Source: Bursaphelenchus xylophilus (taxonomy: Eukaryota; Nematoda; Chromadorea; Rhabditida; Aphelenchoididae). From it: a stretch of 64,000 bases of DNA. Each line of letters opens with the position of its first letter. Position 1 is the first letter of the stretch. The position numbers and the translations under genes are program-made. The notes under the pieces were generated by a model. It worked only from the letters and a program-made list of their open reading frames with translations. It was not told the DNA's origin and made no database searches. Shown here in pieces: positions 48,940-60,734 of the stretch. The DNA is taken from NCBI GenBank assembly GCA_904066235.2, contig CAJFCV020000003.1, forward strand, positions 5,394,001-5,458,000. Direction: 5' to 3'.

Positions 48940-49932
48940 TATAAATGGTTTTACATATTTTGGAATCCTTATTTTGTGTGAGTGACACCCTACATGGGTA
49001 TTCTACATTACGTTTGACTAGTATTACTGCGAAAATAAAGTCTAGATTTTTTTTGAGCTTTGTTTTTTATTTTCTTTACACTATTGTTGCGATCTAAAGA
49101 ATGATGATTGAGAATTGAAGGAATTCCTTTTTATTCGAACCAGGCGAATTGAAATCTCATCTTGAATGCGGCGTTGTCTGTTTCAATGTTTGAAAACATT
49201 GAAATTAGTTATATTTTACTATAATTATATTGATTAAGCCTAATGTAGTCGTAATCCAATCGGTTATCTCAAATTCAACTTGTAACTCGCCTAAGATTGC
49301 CCCGGTAGAAGCCCATTTCTCTTCCTCGACCCTGTCCTTGATTTAATTCCCTGACCTCGAAAGGCGCGTTTAAAGTAACCGACCGATTTTTCTATCGGCC
49401 GAACTTTTCTCTCCCCGTTTCCTTCAGTCCCAACGATGTCTAATGCCTTCGTATAACAGCTGTCTGATCGCCATTCTCTTTTCGGATTCCTTTGCATCGA
49501 ATGATTCACCTCAATTTTTGCCATGTTTGCTTTGCCCCAGGGTGTTAATGATTAACCAAATGTTTTGTTAATTGAGTAAGGTGGTATTCTTATTGTTTTG
49601 TCTCATTGAATAATTGTATAAATAATTTGAGGGCTCATTTTTATCAGTTCTATCATTTTTCCAGCAATTATTTATTTTCCAAAGGACCCTTTTCTTTTAT
49701 TGTGCACTTGAATGCAAAAACTCGCATTTCGAAAAGGACTTGTACTTCGGTGATGAGGGGTTCCCAAGTCGATCCATCATCCACTTTACTTCTCCTTCAT
49801 CCCGTTTTCGTTTTTGTTAACTTTTTAATCAACAACATTTTTTTGAATTTCACAATCGTCTTTATTGGGGGTATAATTAGCATTTTTTTTGAAATAATAA
49901 ATGCCTACGAGTATTTAGGGTTTACTACAGAG
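48940..49932. other. 1-kb region upstream of the Ras-family gene
   Basis: No gene supported. The frame at 49606-49932 joins the Ras first exon but is AT-rich and unlike coding sequence; a TTTACTACAG acceptor 2 nt before ATG 49933 marks the real start. Confidence 0.45.
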
Positions 49933-50846
49933 ATGGCGACAACCAAACGACCACCAGAGGGTGCCATTCTCCCCAATTATAAGATGGTTGTAATAGGAGA
50001 AGGCGGAGTGGGGAAGTCATCCCTGACTATCCAGTTCTTCCAGGTACTCTTTAAATCATTTACTTATTATTTTTATGAATATCGCTGAAGTAATATTATT
50101 TTCAGAAACAATTCTTGGACTACTATGACCCAACCATAGAGGACCAATATATTCAGCATTGTGAAGTGGATGGACAATGGGTTATGTTGGATGGTGAGTC
50201 CATCCAAATAATCAATGGCGTCGCGACTCTTGCGGGCAACCACTTTAAGCAAACGTTGGCCGATTAGCCCGCAAAATCTCCATGATTCTTCTAGCTCCCT
50301 TCAAAGTGGTTGCCCGCAAAAGTGCGGGCCCGCCTAATAAATAAATGTCATTGCGCAATTACAGTGCTCGACACTGCCGGACAAGAGGAGTTCTCGGCAA
50401 TGAGAGAGCAATACATGAGGAATGGCCGAGGATTTATGTTGGTTTACTCAGTAACTGACGAACAGAGCTTTGAGAACGCCCGCAAATTGTATCATCAGGT
50501 GTTGAGGGTGAAGGATAAAACCGAATATCCAGTATTACTGGTCGCGAACAAGGTGGATCTGATCAATCACAGGAAAGTCAGCGAGCAAAGAGGAAGGGCT
50601 TTGGCTGATGAATTGAAGTTACCGTATATAGAAACGTCGGCCAAAGACCCTCCAGTCAATGTAGATTCTGCGTTCCACGAACTGGTCAGGATTATGAAAA
50701 GCTTCCCGAGTGATGAAGACAGTACGGAGGTGAGTTGCACCCAAAATTATTTAAATTAATGTATTCAGAAGACCGAGGTACCCGGGAATGCAAATACCAA
50801 ACAAAAAGGACGCAAGACCAAGGACAAGAAGTGTTCGGTAATGTAA
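49933..50846 (+). CDS. Ras-family small GTPase (R-Ras/M-Ras, ras-2-like)
   Basis: Membrane-attached signalling GTPase. Exons 49933-50043, 50106-50193, 50365-50729 and 50769-50846 give 213 aa. All G motifs are present: G1 GEGGVGKS, effector [12 protein letters not shown]3 DTAGQEEF, G4 NKVDL and G5 ETSAKD. The hypervariable tail is Lys-rich ([11 protein letters not shown]) and ends CSVM, a CaaX box for farnesylation. Position 12 equivalent is Gly and the switch II Gln is present, so normal GTP hydrolysis is expected. The effector loop with DQYIQH rather than DSYRK fits the M-Ras/R-Ras side of the family. Intron 2 (50194-50364) contains an inverted repeat. Confidence 0.92.
50230..50319. repeat. 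Inverted repeat in Ras-family gene intron 2
   Basis: TTGCGGGCAACCACTTT (50230-50246) and its exact reverse complement (50303-50319) enclose 56 nt. Further GCCCGC and GCGGGC strings lie inside and outside. The sequence is GC-rich, occupies most of a 171-nt intron and resembles a small inverted-repeat element different from the other families here. Confidence 0.75.
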
Positions 50847-51062
50847 TTCCTGTTCCCCTTATTGTTATACACTATTGTTTCCCTGGTCTCGATCTTCCGT
50901 CGATTGTCCAGAGAGTTCTTTTTGTCTTATTTACGACCGTTTTTGGCCATAATTGCATTCATTTCGACGGTGTTTAAATTATTCCGACTTGTAAAAATGA
51001 TGACATTACGGAGATATATTATTGTTTTTGGTTTAATAAACATAGAGTACAAGAACAGGTAT

Positions 51063-52178
51063 TTACTTCGATCTGAACATATATCTGATGAACATTTGGA
51101 CAAGAACTGGCCAGATTAAAAGGAAAATAAATAAAGGCCAAGTGATGATTCGATAGTGGTTCTGGAAAGGAATATAGTTTCGTTAGAGTACCCACCAGTT
51201 TGTCAAACAATCTCTGAAGTACCTTGTTCTGCTGATTAAAGGCAGAATTCAAAGTCTGGATCTGCTGAGTAATTAGATTTGTTGTCATTTGGAAGGAATT
51301 CAGAAGATCTGAAGTCAAACTTCTGCTCATTGGATCCTCTGGAGCCGCACCGCTACTCAAGGGTGAGTGACTGTAAAGAAGACCACTTTGGATACAAAAA
51401 TAATCAAATATACCTCAATTCCGATCGCGTAACAACGACTGGTGATTCTCCACGAGCATCCACGTATTCATCGTCACTGACAACATTACTTCCCGGATTT
51501 GAGATTAAGGCCTCCGAGTAGGCACTCTCCGTCACAGACTCTTCCCCTACTGAAATTACTTCGTAATTAAAATATTTTGATACCATTGGAAGATGAGCAT
51601 GGCTTGCTTGAACTATCGGCTCCGCCAGGCCCGTCAATCGTCCTGCCAAGGATCTTAAACTTGGGTTCAACAATTGGTCGAATATGAAGCCATCTTGGGT
51701 CAGATAACAATTCATGCACCGTTCTATTTTCCAACACTTTATCCATTACATTCTGGAGGTTATGTACATAAATTGACTTGGCTTTGCTGGGTTCCAGACT
51801 TCCCAATGCTGACCAGGCATCCCTAAAAGTTAGGGAATAACAAATAAGTTATAAATAACAATGAGTACAAAGAACATTGCAATTATTTCTTAAACAGGCA
51901 TACCACTTGTAGCGTTCCACGACATGCCATATTCCGGGGCTAGATGATCTGCATTGTCCAAGAGTCGCTTGTTTGAAGAGTCCATAGAACGATAACTTTT
52001 CTTCGTTTGATAAGACAACATCGCCTAAAACAAATGCGTTCATTATCGATCATTTTAGAAATCCAATCAGATAATCTTTACCATCCTTGGGCATGTTTTG
52101 CACCAATTCAACGGCAGCGTTGAAGACCTCGTCGCTGACGGGAGTCAGATTCTTCTCAAAGTCTTGAATCGAGCTCAT
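51063..52178 (-). CDS. maa-1: Tail-anchored acyl-CoA-binding protein (MAA-1/ACBD5-like)
   Basis: Binds long-chain acyl-CoA at a membrane; C. elegans MAA-1 acts on endosomes and ACBD5 on peroxisomes (family knowledge). Exons 52082-52178, 51904-52024, 51584-51822, 51414-51549, 51196-51370 and 51063-51161 give 288 aa. The ACB domain is N-terminal: FNAAVELVQNMP, LSFYGLFKQATLGQC, the DAWSALGSLEPSKAKSIYV core. The middle is acidic and Ser-rich (VVSDDEYVDARGESP), followed by a helical Gln/Asn-rich stretch likely to be coiled coil. The last exon encodes a membrane anchor (WPLFIFLLIWPVLVQMFI) and a basic end RYMFRSK. This needs the GTGGGT donor at 51195; using the next GT gives a soluble frame-shifted end. 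Intron 3 is 34 nt. Confidence 0.85.
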
Positions 52179-52836
52179 TCCAAATTAACTATTTTGGTGG
52201 AGAAAGGCAGTTTTACTCCTCGAATTCCCCGAGAAGACAGAAAAAGGAGAGTCGACGGTTTGCGGTTATCAAAAATGTGTTCGGAGACAGAAAAAGTTAA
52301 AAACATTGCGAATTGGCTGCTTTGAAGAAAACAAATTAGATTTAGTGACGGGATCAAGTGTTTTGTGTCGTCAAGACAGTAATTGTAAATAATCACACAT
52401 TATTTGTAGCACGAGATTGTATGACAAAAATTAGGAAATTCGTGTGTAGTAGCAATCCGTCCATGTACTATTGACTTCCTTTGGCGCGGAATGTCCGTTT
52501 AAAAAATTAAAATTTTTCGCAAAATTTGCAAGTTTGCGCGTTTTGCAGAAAAAATGTACTGCATGCAGCTGCATGCAGAGAATTTTCAACGAATAAAAAC
52601 ATAGCGACTTGTCGTGCGTGGATGTTTTTTGTTAGCATCCAAGTATCTTGAGCTTGAGCCTTGAGTTCGAGTTCTTGCAATGGTTTTTGTTTTGGTTGAT
52701 CTGCTCCAAAGTTCATCGAACAGTCAATGTTTCTTTTTTCCATCCATCTCTTCTTTAAAATGCGCTTTCATTGCATTTGTTAGCCCAGGGTTGCGAGAGC
52801 TACTTCGTTGCTCTTAGTATAAAAAAATTTGCAGGA
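52179..52836. other. Shared upstream region of maa-1 and the HIBCH gene
   Basis: 658 bp between divergent genes; a CTGCATGCAGCTGCATGCAG string near 52560 is made of two CTGCATGCAG-type palindromes. No gene supported. Confidence 0.45.
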
Positions 52837-54210
52837 ATGACAATCGTCAGTCGACTTATTCGGCCCAATTTGACTGGGGTAAGTTCCTATTCTTGTTTCA
52901 GACAGGGTTTTAGATGGTTCGCCGTATTTCCAGTCAAACCGATGAGGTTCTTATCAATCATAATAAGAATAAGGTCGTGATTACATTGAATCGACCAAAA
53001 GCACTGAATGCTTTGAACATCCCAATGGTTCGAGAATTGTACAGGGTGCTAAGGGTACGGTGCACGCGGTGTGCATCATCTTTGATGATTTTTTAGGATG
53101 TTCACGAAAATAAATCAGCAGATCTTGTTTTGGTAAAGTCGAATAGCGACAAAGCCTTCTGTGCTGGTGGTGATGTTCTTGGTAAGTTGTTTTTATTATT
53201 TATTTATTGTTTTAGCTGTAAGCAAATCTGCAAAGGAAGGAGGAGAAGTTCACAAACAGTTCTTTTACGAAGAGTACATTGTAAATAACCTGATTGGCAA
53301 TTGTCCGGTTCCTTATGTCGCTCTTATTCATGGGATTACAATGGGTGGTGTAAGTCCTTTTTCTTATAGATGTTATCTTCTAGGGTTGTGGGATCTCGAT
53401 TCCAGGTAAATTCAGAGTCGCCACTGAGAAAACCCTGCTTGCCATGCCCGAGACAGCATTGGGGTTGTTCCCTGATGTTGGCGGATCTTATTTTTTGTCT
53501 CGGCTCAAGAATAATTATGGAATGTTCTTGGCTCTGACTGGACATCGATTGAAGGGGGCTGATGTTTTCCACACTGGACTCGCCACTCATTTTGTAAGTT
53601 TATCTTGAATAACAATGCTATTGGCAGGTGAACTCCACTGATCTGGCCAGTCTGCAGAATGAATTGTTGTCCTTGTCCGTTGTCAATGACAGCTCAGTTG
53701 ACTCTGTTTTAAGGAAATATCAACCAAAAGAATTGCCCAAATTTAGCCTGGAATCGAATGTGAAGACGATTGACAGATGTTTTGATGGAGAGAGATACGA
53801 GGACATTGTGGAAAACTTAAACAAAGATGGTTCTGACTTTGCTTTAGCTCAAATCAAAGAGTTAAATAAAATGGTGAGTAAGAAGTTGATATGATTATGT
53901 TTTTAGAGTCCAACATCACTGAAGGTGACTTTTCGACAACTTAAAAAGGGAGCTAAAATGACGTTGTCAGAGGTGTTGCCAATGGAATACAGATTGAGTC
54001 AGAGGTTTTGTGAAGACCATGACTTTCATGAAGGATGTCGAGCCAGTATGTATTTGATTAATTTATCTAAATCTTTTAGTCCTGATCGACAAGGATCGTA
54101 ATCCGAAATGGAAGCCGGCAACTGTAGCCGAAGTTACGGACGACATTGTAGATCGTTATTTTTCCAAATTGCCAAAGGAAAGAGAGCTAAATATTTATGC
54201 TAAGTTATAA
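52837..54210 (+). CDS. hach-1: 3-hydroxyisobutyryl-CoA hydrolase, mitochondrial (HIBCH)
   Basis: Hydrolyses 3-hydroxyisobutyryl-CoA in valine breakdown, matrix enzyme of the crotonase fold. Eight exons: 52837-52878, 52914-53054, 53097-53181, 53216-53349, 53384-53593, 53628-53873, 53907-54045 and 54080-54210, giving 375 aa. Features: Arg/Ser-rich leader ([14 protein letters not shown]), [13 protein letters not shown], the oxyanion-hole segments KAFCAGGDV and [30 protein letters not shown] with the catalytic Glu, and the C-terminal SPTSLKVT and [13 protein letters not shown]. All are standard for HIBCH rather than enoyl-CoA hydratase. The ATG is 2 nt after a TTTGCAG acceptor. It is divergent from maa-1. 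Confidence 0.93.
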
Positions 54211-54333
54211 ATTTCTAGGTTTTCATCAATAAACACGGTTACTAGTTCATATTGGTAAATTTTGAGATCCGTCGTCACGGGGTCAGCTTATCTCAAGATC
54301 AATATTAACCTCATATAATTTATCATTAAAAAT

Positions 54334-55448
54334 TTATTTTAACCTGAGCTTTGGAACAGGTCTCGGAGGTGTGTGCTCTGTCCTTCTCGTTTGATTTGTT
54401 TTATATGAAACCGCGCTAACCGGGGGTCGAAGACTTTTGGCTCGATATTTCTCGGGAATTTGTTGGGGATAATATTGATATGGATATCCATAGGGGATTG
54501 TCTTCTTCTTGTCTCTAAGCATCATTCCAATAGCCACACCGATTGAGATCAACTTAATACCGTATAATATTAGAATGGATGACTTACTTGTGCTAATATA
54601 ACAATGAGAAAAATTACAATGGCCACCGAAAAGCCAATCCTGAGAGCCAGCCATATCCGGTAATGACAGCCATCACATCTTATATCACAGGTCCGTGGAG
54701 GATCTTGGCGAAATGCGCGGAAGTCTGAGCAACCGGCGTTACCTAAAGTTGTATAAAAGATGATGCGATAAGTAGATCTACTTACCACAGCATCGGAAGG
54801 CCTGTTGAAGTCGATCCAAACTTTCCTGGACAACTCCAGCACCTTGATAGTAATGCTGGACCATATAATTTAAGGCATCAGACAATTCCACATCTATTCC
54901 GTCCTTTTTGTAGAGAATATAGATAATACTGCTTACAGTGCACACTAATAGGACGAATAATAATATCACATAAAACAGTAAACTGAGGGTTCCACCCGCT
55001 CCAACTCCACAACATCCCATTATTCCAGCGATGATCATAAAGGATCCCATAATAATTAAAATATAACTGAAGGTGTACAAAGTTGGTGCTTCCCAGAAGG
55101 CCTCGTCGACTGCTTGGCGGTATCTCTCGCTCAAAAAATCTCGAAACCGGCTGTCCACTCGAAGCCAAACCCCGAGGGTAAGAGTGGCCATTCCCACCAA
55201 AATAAATAAAATATTCGCTCCATAAATGGCATATTTGGAGAAGTTGGTGCAATTGTCTGGTTCGTCATACTCATCGTATAACACTCGTCTAAACAGATAA
55301 TTTCTAGATGAGTCATCCCATATATTTGTGCAATAATATGAAAATTAAATTGAAAATACCTGGATTTGTGATAGGGATGCTGATAATTCTTGTGGTACCC
55401 TCGATTGTAGTTGTCCACAAATGGAGGCGGCTCGCCCCGATTATACAT
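54334..55448 (-). CDS. Tetraspanin
   Basis: Four-pass membrane organiser. Exons 55360-55448, 54786-55288, 54588-54742 and 54334-54552 give 321 aa. A hydrophilic N-terminus of about 45 residues (Tyr/His/Pro-rich, PPPFVDNYNRGY) precedes TM1 (YGANILFILVGMATLTLGVW). TM2 and TM3 follow with the CCG...LLFY and VCTVSSIIYILY stretches, then the large loop with the diagnostic CCG and further Cys (NAGCSDF, TCDIRCDGC). TM4 spans the exon 3-4 junction. The cytosolic tail is long for a tetraspanin and Pro/Arg-rich, ending PPRPVPKLRLK. The last intron is 35 nt. The subgroup was not determined. Confidence 0.88.
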
Positions 55449-55689
55449 TCGAGAAGAAGAAATCGATTGAAAGCCTCGAGGGGACAGTGCAAAAATAAAA
55501 GGGAGGGGGCTTGAGTCAGCACGAAAGCGCCTCACGTGGACAGGTAAGGGAGCGCGGGAAGGGGAGAATGGACATCGCCTCGAGCCACCCCGCCCCTCTC
55601 GGGTCACTCGGGGTTAGCAAGGGCTCATATTCGATATAACGAGAGAGGAATTACATTTATTTCTACCCGGTTTCTGAAAGTAAATTTAT

Positions 55690-56372
55690 CTACAATGAGT
55701 GTTTGGTGTAAACGACTCGAGTGTGCTCGAGGTAACCCGTCTTTGGATGTGTGGCCGTTCTCATTTCGATGATCTGCTCCATATAAGTGTCATCGTGCAT
55801 TATAAATGTTCGGCGTAACTGAAATTGAAAAAAAATGATGATTATGTGTTACACAATATCCAGAAAACTTTATTACAAAACCTTACATCCTCAACAGGAA
55901 GGTCTCTGGAGAAAGATATCCTCCCAATATCCTTGAGAACCAGTTGAACACTTTTGGTCTTAACCTGTCCAACCTCATAGGTTGTGAATCCGTTATTTCC
56001 TGCTGTCATCAAGGTCGCATTTCCATTTGGATCTACTGTTAAGAATCCCCATTCGTCGTGGAAATGATCTTTGGTGGAATGAGACCATGCTCGAGCTCTA
56101 AAATTACTAAATTATTCCGTAGATATATTCAGCTTATTCTCCATTAAAATAACTGACGTGAAGTTCATGAACTGAACGTTGGTGGATCTAGCCTGAGGGG
56201 CTTCCAGAATAATTAATTCTTCGCCGAAAGTCATGGTCGGAACTGTCGGCCAGACAACTTTCCCCGAGAATTCTGACCTCCATTTCCCCACCAACCATCC
56301 AAGTTTCGAATTGTGCTGATTTAAGGAGGCATTAACTGTTGTTAACGAGAGTAAAAATAACAGTAAATACAT
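55690..56372 (-). CDS. Secreted nitrobindin/THAP4-C-terminal-like protein
   Basis: Exons 56158-56372, 55887-56097 and 55690-55818 give 184 aa. A signal peptide (MYLLLFLLSLTTVNA) precedes a ten-strand nitrobindin-like barrel: LGWLVGKWRSEF, PTMTFGEELI, HDEWGFL, NATLMTAGNNG, YEVGQVKTKSVQLVL. This is the DUF1794/THAP4 haem-binding type, of which nematodes carry several secreted copies (recollection). Whether this one binds haem depends on a His late in the barrel; HPKTGYLEHTRVVY near the end is a candidate. The donor of intron 1 is GTCAGT rather than GTAAGT, so that junction is less certain. Confidence 0.75.
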
Positions 56373-56891
56373 CTGAAACTAAACAAAATAAATATAAAAA
56401 TTTATTCTATATAATAAGCCTATTGCGCAATTCTCGTATGTCGTCTCTTTTTCACTCACGAATTTGTACAATAATTATTAATTACGAGAAATCGGACACG
56501 GAAGAGAGGAATCAAGCTCCCCTCCCAAGAACGGTTCAACGCCGTGATTTACAACGTCTCTGTTTTCAGGAAACGTCTAAAAAAATTTTTTTGGTTCCAC
56601 CCACGCTAAGGTAGCTCGCCTTGCGATCCCCTCAGGGAAAACACATTTTTGGGTATAAATTTCAGAGAAAGAAAACAAAAAGATCTCATTCTTCTGATCG
56701 GAACCCATTTTTCTTTCCTGCTCACATTACTGGTTTCGATTCGAGGATACGACAACGTTATGAAAAAGAGTCGTTTATTCGAAGAGATCATGGAGAGAGA
56801 CTGTAAGCAATCGATGGCAGACGGTAGTCTGATGCTCTTACATAGCCAATGTTATTATTGTTTTCCATATTATGGCTGGAGATCCCGGCAA
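56373..56891. other. Region between nitrobindin-like and AT-hook genes
   Basis: 519 bp with no supported gene. Short overlapping frames on both strands carry no motif. Confidence 0.45.
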
Positions 56892-58236
56892 TTACGAAGG
56901 TTGGCGGTTAACAATTTCCGTCAAGTTTTCCGTTTCTTCGTTTTGAGATTTATTCGTCTGATGGAAAGCGAAACTCAGATCTAAGGATCGGATGTTTCTG
57001 ATTTCAGGAGCTGAGGTTGGATTCACATCTAAAAATTTCGTCATCATTGAGTTTCTTTGACGTAAATTACTGATGAAAACAAAATATTTACCTTCGTTCA
57101 CTTGCCCGAGATTCGCCAGCAAGTCGTCTACACTCTCGCAGTTCCCATTTCCGTATAATTCATGATACCTTTCATTAGTTCTGGCCACCAATTTCATGGC
57201 CCAAGTGGTCTTCAGATTTATGGGACCTCCATTCTCTTCCAATAAACTTGGTTGTTTGCTGGCAATATAGCCTCGGGCAACTTCCAATGCATAAGAAGCA
57301 GTCAGATGTCCTCGAGGGACCCTTTTCTTGACCCCAACCATGTGTTCGACAAGTTCAGCATCTAGATCATCACCAATTAATTTCGGCCTTCCCCTTCCTC
57401 GACCTCTTAACTGAGGATTTGAAAGGAATCCAGTAGTTGAAACAGATGGGGAGGCGGGATTAAACGAACCAGAAATCCTTTCTTTTTGGTCTTCGTATGA
57501 TCCGTTCTGTGGGGGGTTCATTGATTTGAGACTGTTGAAGACCTCGTCATCCCCGATTACAATTTTCCTCAGTTTTCGATGATAATAAGCGGAGACAGCA
57601 GCGGGAATTCCGAAGGCTTTCGAGGCAGCAGTAGCGCCGTACAGCTCAGCATAAGCAGCCACTTGTTTCTTCCTTTCTGGAGTACAATACTTTGATTTTC
57701 GTCCTCTTTTCACCGTTCCATCTTCCAGATATTCCACTTCATCAGTATCTTTCTTTTGATATGTCTTAACCATATTATTCATCAAGTCGAAGGCAAGTGG
57801 ATTAGGCGTGCATGGAACGGAGTTTCCTCTCGATGAAGACTGCTCTGAATCTGGGAGGTATTTGTGGATACATTTGAGACAGTCGTGGCAAGCGCATGGC
57901 TTCTGTCCAATCCCATTAAGAAGTTTGATCAAATTGTGGCTTACAAAAGAGAGTTGCTTGGTCAATTCGAAGGCTACATCCCCGCTAATATTGACTGGAG
58001 ATTGTGTGGTTCGACCATTCTCAGAGGTCCCGTTGTATTTACTGGAAGTTGAGGCACTTTCTGCTTGTTCATCATGATGGTCATTTTCTGAAACAGAAAT
58101 GACTGTCATTTATGACCAGTGATACTGTCGTAGACCTAAAAATTGCCTTACCTTCTTCAGCATCATTGGGATATCGATCAAGAAGAGTTTGGAGCAAAAT
58201 ATTTTCTTTGGCTTGGGGATTTTGAGGATCCAACAT
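56892..58236 (-). CDS. AT-hook/helix-turn-helix nuclear protein
   Basis: Exons 58152-58236, 57092-58087 and 56892-57028 give 405 aa. Seen: a Cys cluster (CACHDCLKC), a basic helix-turn-helix-like block (KRGRKSKYCTPERKKQVAAY, then AASKAFGIPAAVSAYYHRK), an AT-hook core RGRGRGRP, and a conserved-looking segment GHLTASYALEVARGYIASKQ followed by LLEENGGPINL. The last pattern recalls nematode AT-hook transcription factors of unknown function (recollection, not certain). It is likely a DNA-binding regulator in the nucleus. The start at 58236 is the first in-frame ATG; the frame remains open upstream to about 58290, so an earlier exon is possible. Confidence 0.65.
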
Positions 58237-59691
58237 AATCTTAACACTCAACGGACCATCCGTGCCATTTCGCAAATTTCGATTGAACTCTACTCACTGT
58301 TAGAGGATTTTGTAATTACACTGCTCAAAAGTTTACGGTAACTGAGATATACTGTAACTTTCTCCGTAAAACTGGTGTAAAGAGTATTCCTAGTTGTACA
58401 AGTACAATTTTTTGTGTGCCCCTTAAGGCATCACTTCCTCCTTTTAAAAAATTCGCAACGAAAAAAGCCAAAAAATCAAGTTTTTTGCAAAAAAAAGGGT
58501 AGAAGTTGGTAAGGTCTTATAAAATGGCACGGACGGTCCTGTTAAAGTGCCAAAAAGCGATTATTCGAATACTGTTATAAGCAATGAGATAACGCAACAA
58601 AGAAATTGATTAAGATTCCTCAACTCAGTAAATCGCTGAGCTTTATAATTTTCAACCCAAACGGCATCAATTTACACATCCCTTTCGGTCGTGTGGCGAC
58701 GATAAAACCGCCAAAAAGACGTCAAAAGGCAATAAACCTTCTGTTTTCTGGGGATCCCCATCGTCCGGGTGGTCCCTGAGGACTAAAAAAAACGGTAAGA
58801 GATCAGGAAGGAACGGAACGAACGCTTGGCCAGTAAATAAATCTAAAAAATGTAAGCCTATAACGCCGTTGCTTGACCGCCCTTTAAATTTCGTTTACAA
58901 AACGAATAATCGAAAGTGAAGGTGTTGTTATAAAGACGAAGAAGCTGGATGAAAAAGCGTAAAAAGAGAAAGGAGCGTTCAGAGGAAACGAGTGTGGTTA
59001 AGTCTGCCGGAAATGAGTAAAAAACAAAAACGAGAGACAGGGAAAGTAAGACCAGACAGAGTTCAAAGATTTATGCGGCCATAAAATGGTTAATGGACAT
59101 AGAAAATGGAGATTCAGCGTAACGTTGGGGCTGCAAGATTGTTGAGCACTGTTTTTGTCAAGAGAAAGGTTACAATTTTTGAGGTTATACTATGTATTAC
59201 TTTCTGTAAAGATTAGCCTTCTATAAAAAAGCCCGTTCAAAACTGACCACTTGGCCTCTTTTGGCTCCGTATATGCCCCTTCTACTCAATGACCGAAAAA
59301 CAAGCCAGTCCCTTCGCTCTTGAGTGACCACAACCTTTCTCGGAGCAGAGCCGAGATTTGCTCTACCTCTCTCTTTTCTCTGTCCGCTCCAATCCTACAA
59401 TTAGTCATCTTTGAGTGAAATCTAAGGCTGACGGAAGAAATAGGATATAAAAAATAATTTCGCAACTAATGCTTAGTGAAAGAAGACTACAAAAGCCTAT
59501 AGTTTCTCGAGGCTAACCTAAAATTCGAACCGTGTGATACTTTTGTAAACATTCTTGACTTCGATTATGTAATCATTCGCATAACATTGAAAAACACACG
59601 TAACCGATCCTTATCTGATAACAAATGTTTATTCCTTTCCAGATTCGTATCCTAAAGTCATCAATAAGATGGGATAGATATAATTTGGAGC
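58237..59691. other. 1.45-kb intergenic region
   Basis: Upstream of the AT-hook gene and downstream of the LRR gene. No gene or clear repeat seen. Confidence 0.45.
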
Positions 59692-60475
59692 TTAGGATTT
59701 CACATCTTCCGAATCTGAAGAATGGGAAGAAGTGCTCTGACAAGATGAAGATGATGTCACTGTACTGGCCGAACTGCGACGACGACGGCATTTTACAGGC
59801 AGAGAGTCAAGGAAACGAAGATTCGGAAGGAAATTACTTACAGAACGCCTGAAAAGATAAAATATACACCTGGGGCAAAACTTACTGATATTTGTAATAT
59901 TTTCGATCTGTAGAATGAAGGACTGGATGTGGCCAGCCGGGATTACCAATCAGACTGAGGAATCGAAGCTTAGGGCATTGATGAGCCAGTGATTGAATGA
60001 AGACTCCAATGTTCGCAATCTGATTCCCGTTGATACTTAAAGTTTCAAGTTCGGAGAAACGAACGGGAAGACTTTGGAAAACGAGCTCGTTGAAGAGATT
60101 GCCATCCAAGATTAGGTGCTTCAAATAGTTCGAGTTCTGGACCACTGCTTCGGGTAACTGGCTTAAATCCGAGCAAACAAATTAGACATTGAAACGAACG
60201 AAAGACCTAACAAAAGACCGGTCCTCGGCTTTATCATGGGCTATTTAGGCTGCATATTTTAAATAGCCGGTCCATAGTCTAGGTCGAGGGCCTGGTCATT
60301 CCTTAGCAGGGCCATCTTCAGGTTCATGGTGGGTGCCTGACAAAAGGTCCATCGGGGACTGCCGAACTCACCTCAAATCACGGTCGGACAAGTCCAACAA
60401 ACTCAGCTCGGGGTCAACTACTGCTGCCACAAACGGTTTCTGTGCTCGGCTGGCAGCGCAATAAGTGCTGATCAT
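59692..60475 (-). CDS. Small leucine-rich repeat protein (LRMDA-like)
   Basis: Exons 60372-60475, 59886-60161 and 59692-59848 give 178 aa. After an N-terminal segment the LRRs read LSLLDLSDRDLSQLPE, LKHLILDGNLFNEL, LETLSINGNQIANI, LRFLSLIGNPGWP. An LRR cap follows (STDRKYYKYQ then NFLPNLRFLDSLPV), then a Ser-rich acidic tail. The GNPGWPHPVL plus LPNLRFLD end resembles leucine-rich melanocyte differentiation-associated protein and relatives. Joining exon 1 to 2 uses a weak TTTAAG acceptor but restores a continuous repeat. Function is unknown; it is presumably a cytosolic binding scaffold. Confidence 0.7.
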
Positions 60476-60734
60476 CGATTGTAAGGAAGGCCTGGGGTTA
60501 CAACTTCTCTCTCTCAACAGACGAGAAGAATGAGGCTCTCGGTGGTGACTCGCGCTTTATAAGTATTCCCGCTGAGGCAATTATTGATAAGAGATAGTGT
60601 TTGGAAAGAGTCGCGTCATCAGTTAAGGCACAGGGAAGGGATTGCCCGAGCCATGAGATACGAGGGAAGAGGGCAGAACGTCAGACGAAGAATTCCCTCC
60701 TGATAAGAACATTCTCCTCTCGAGAACGAGGTTG

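Noticed and set aside
49606..49932. N-terminal extension of the Ras-family protein
   Set aside because: T-rich sequence with an evident TTTACTACAG acceptor right before the conserved start; reading it as protein gives only hydrophobic low-complexity sequence.
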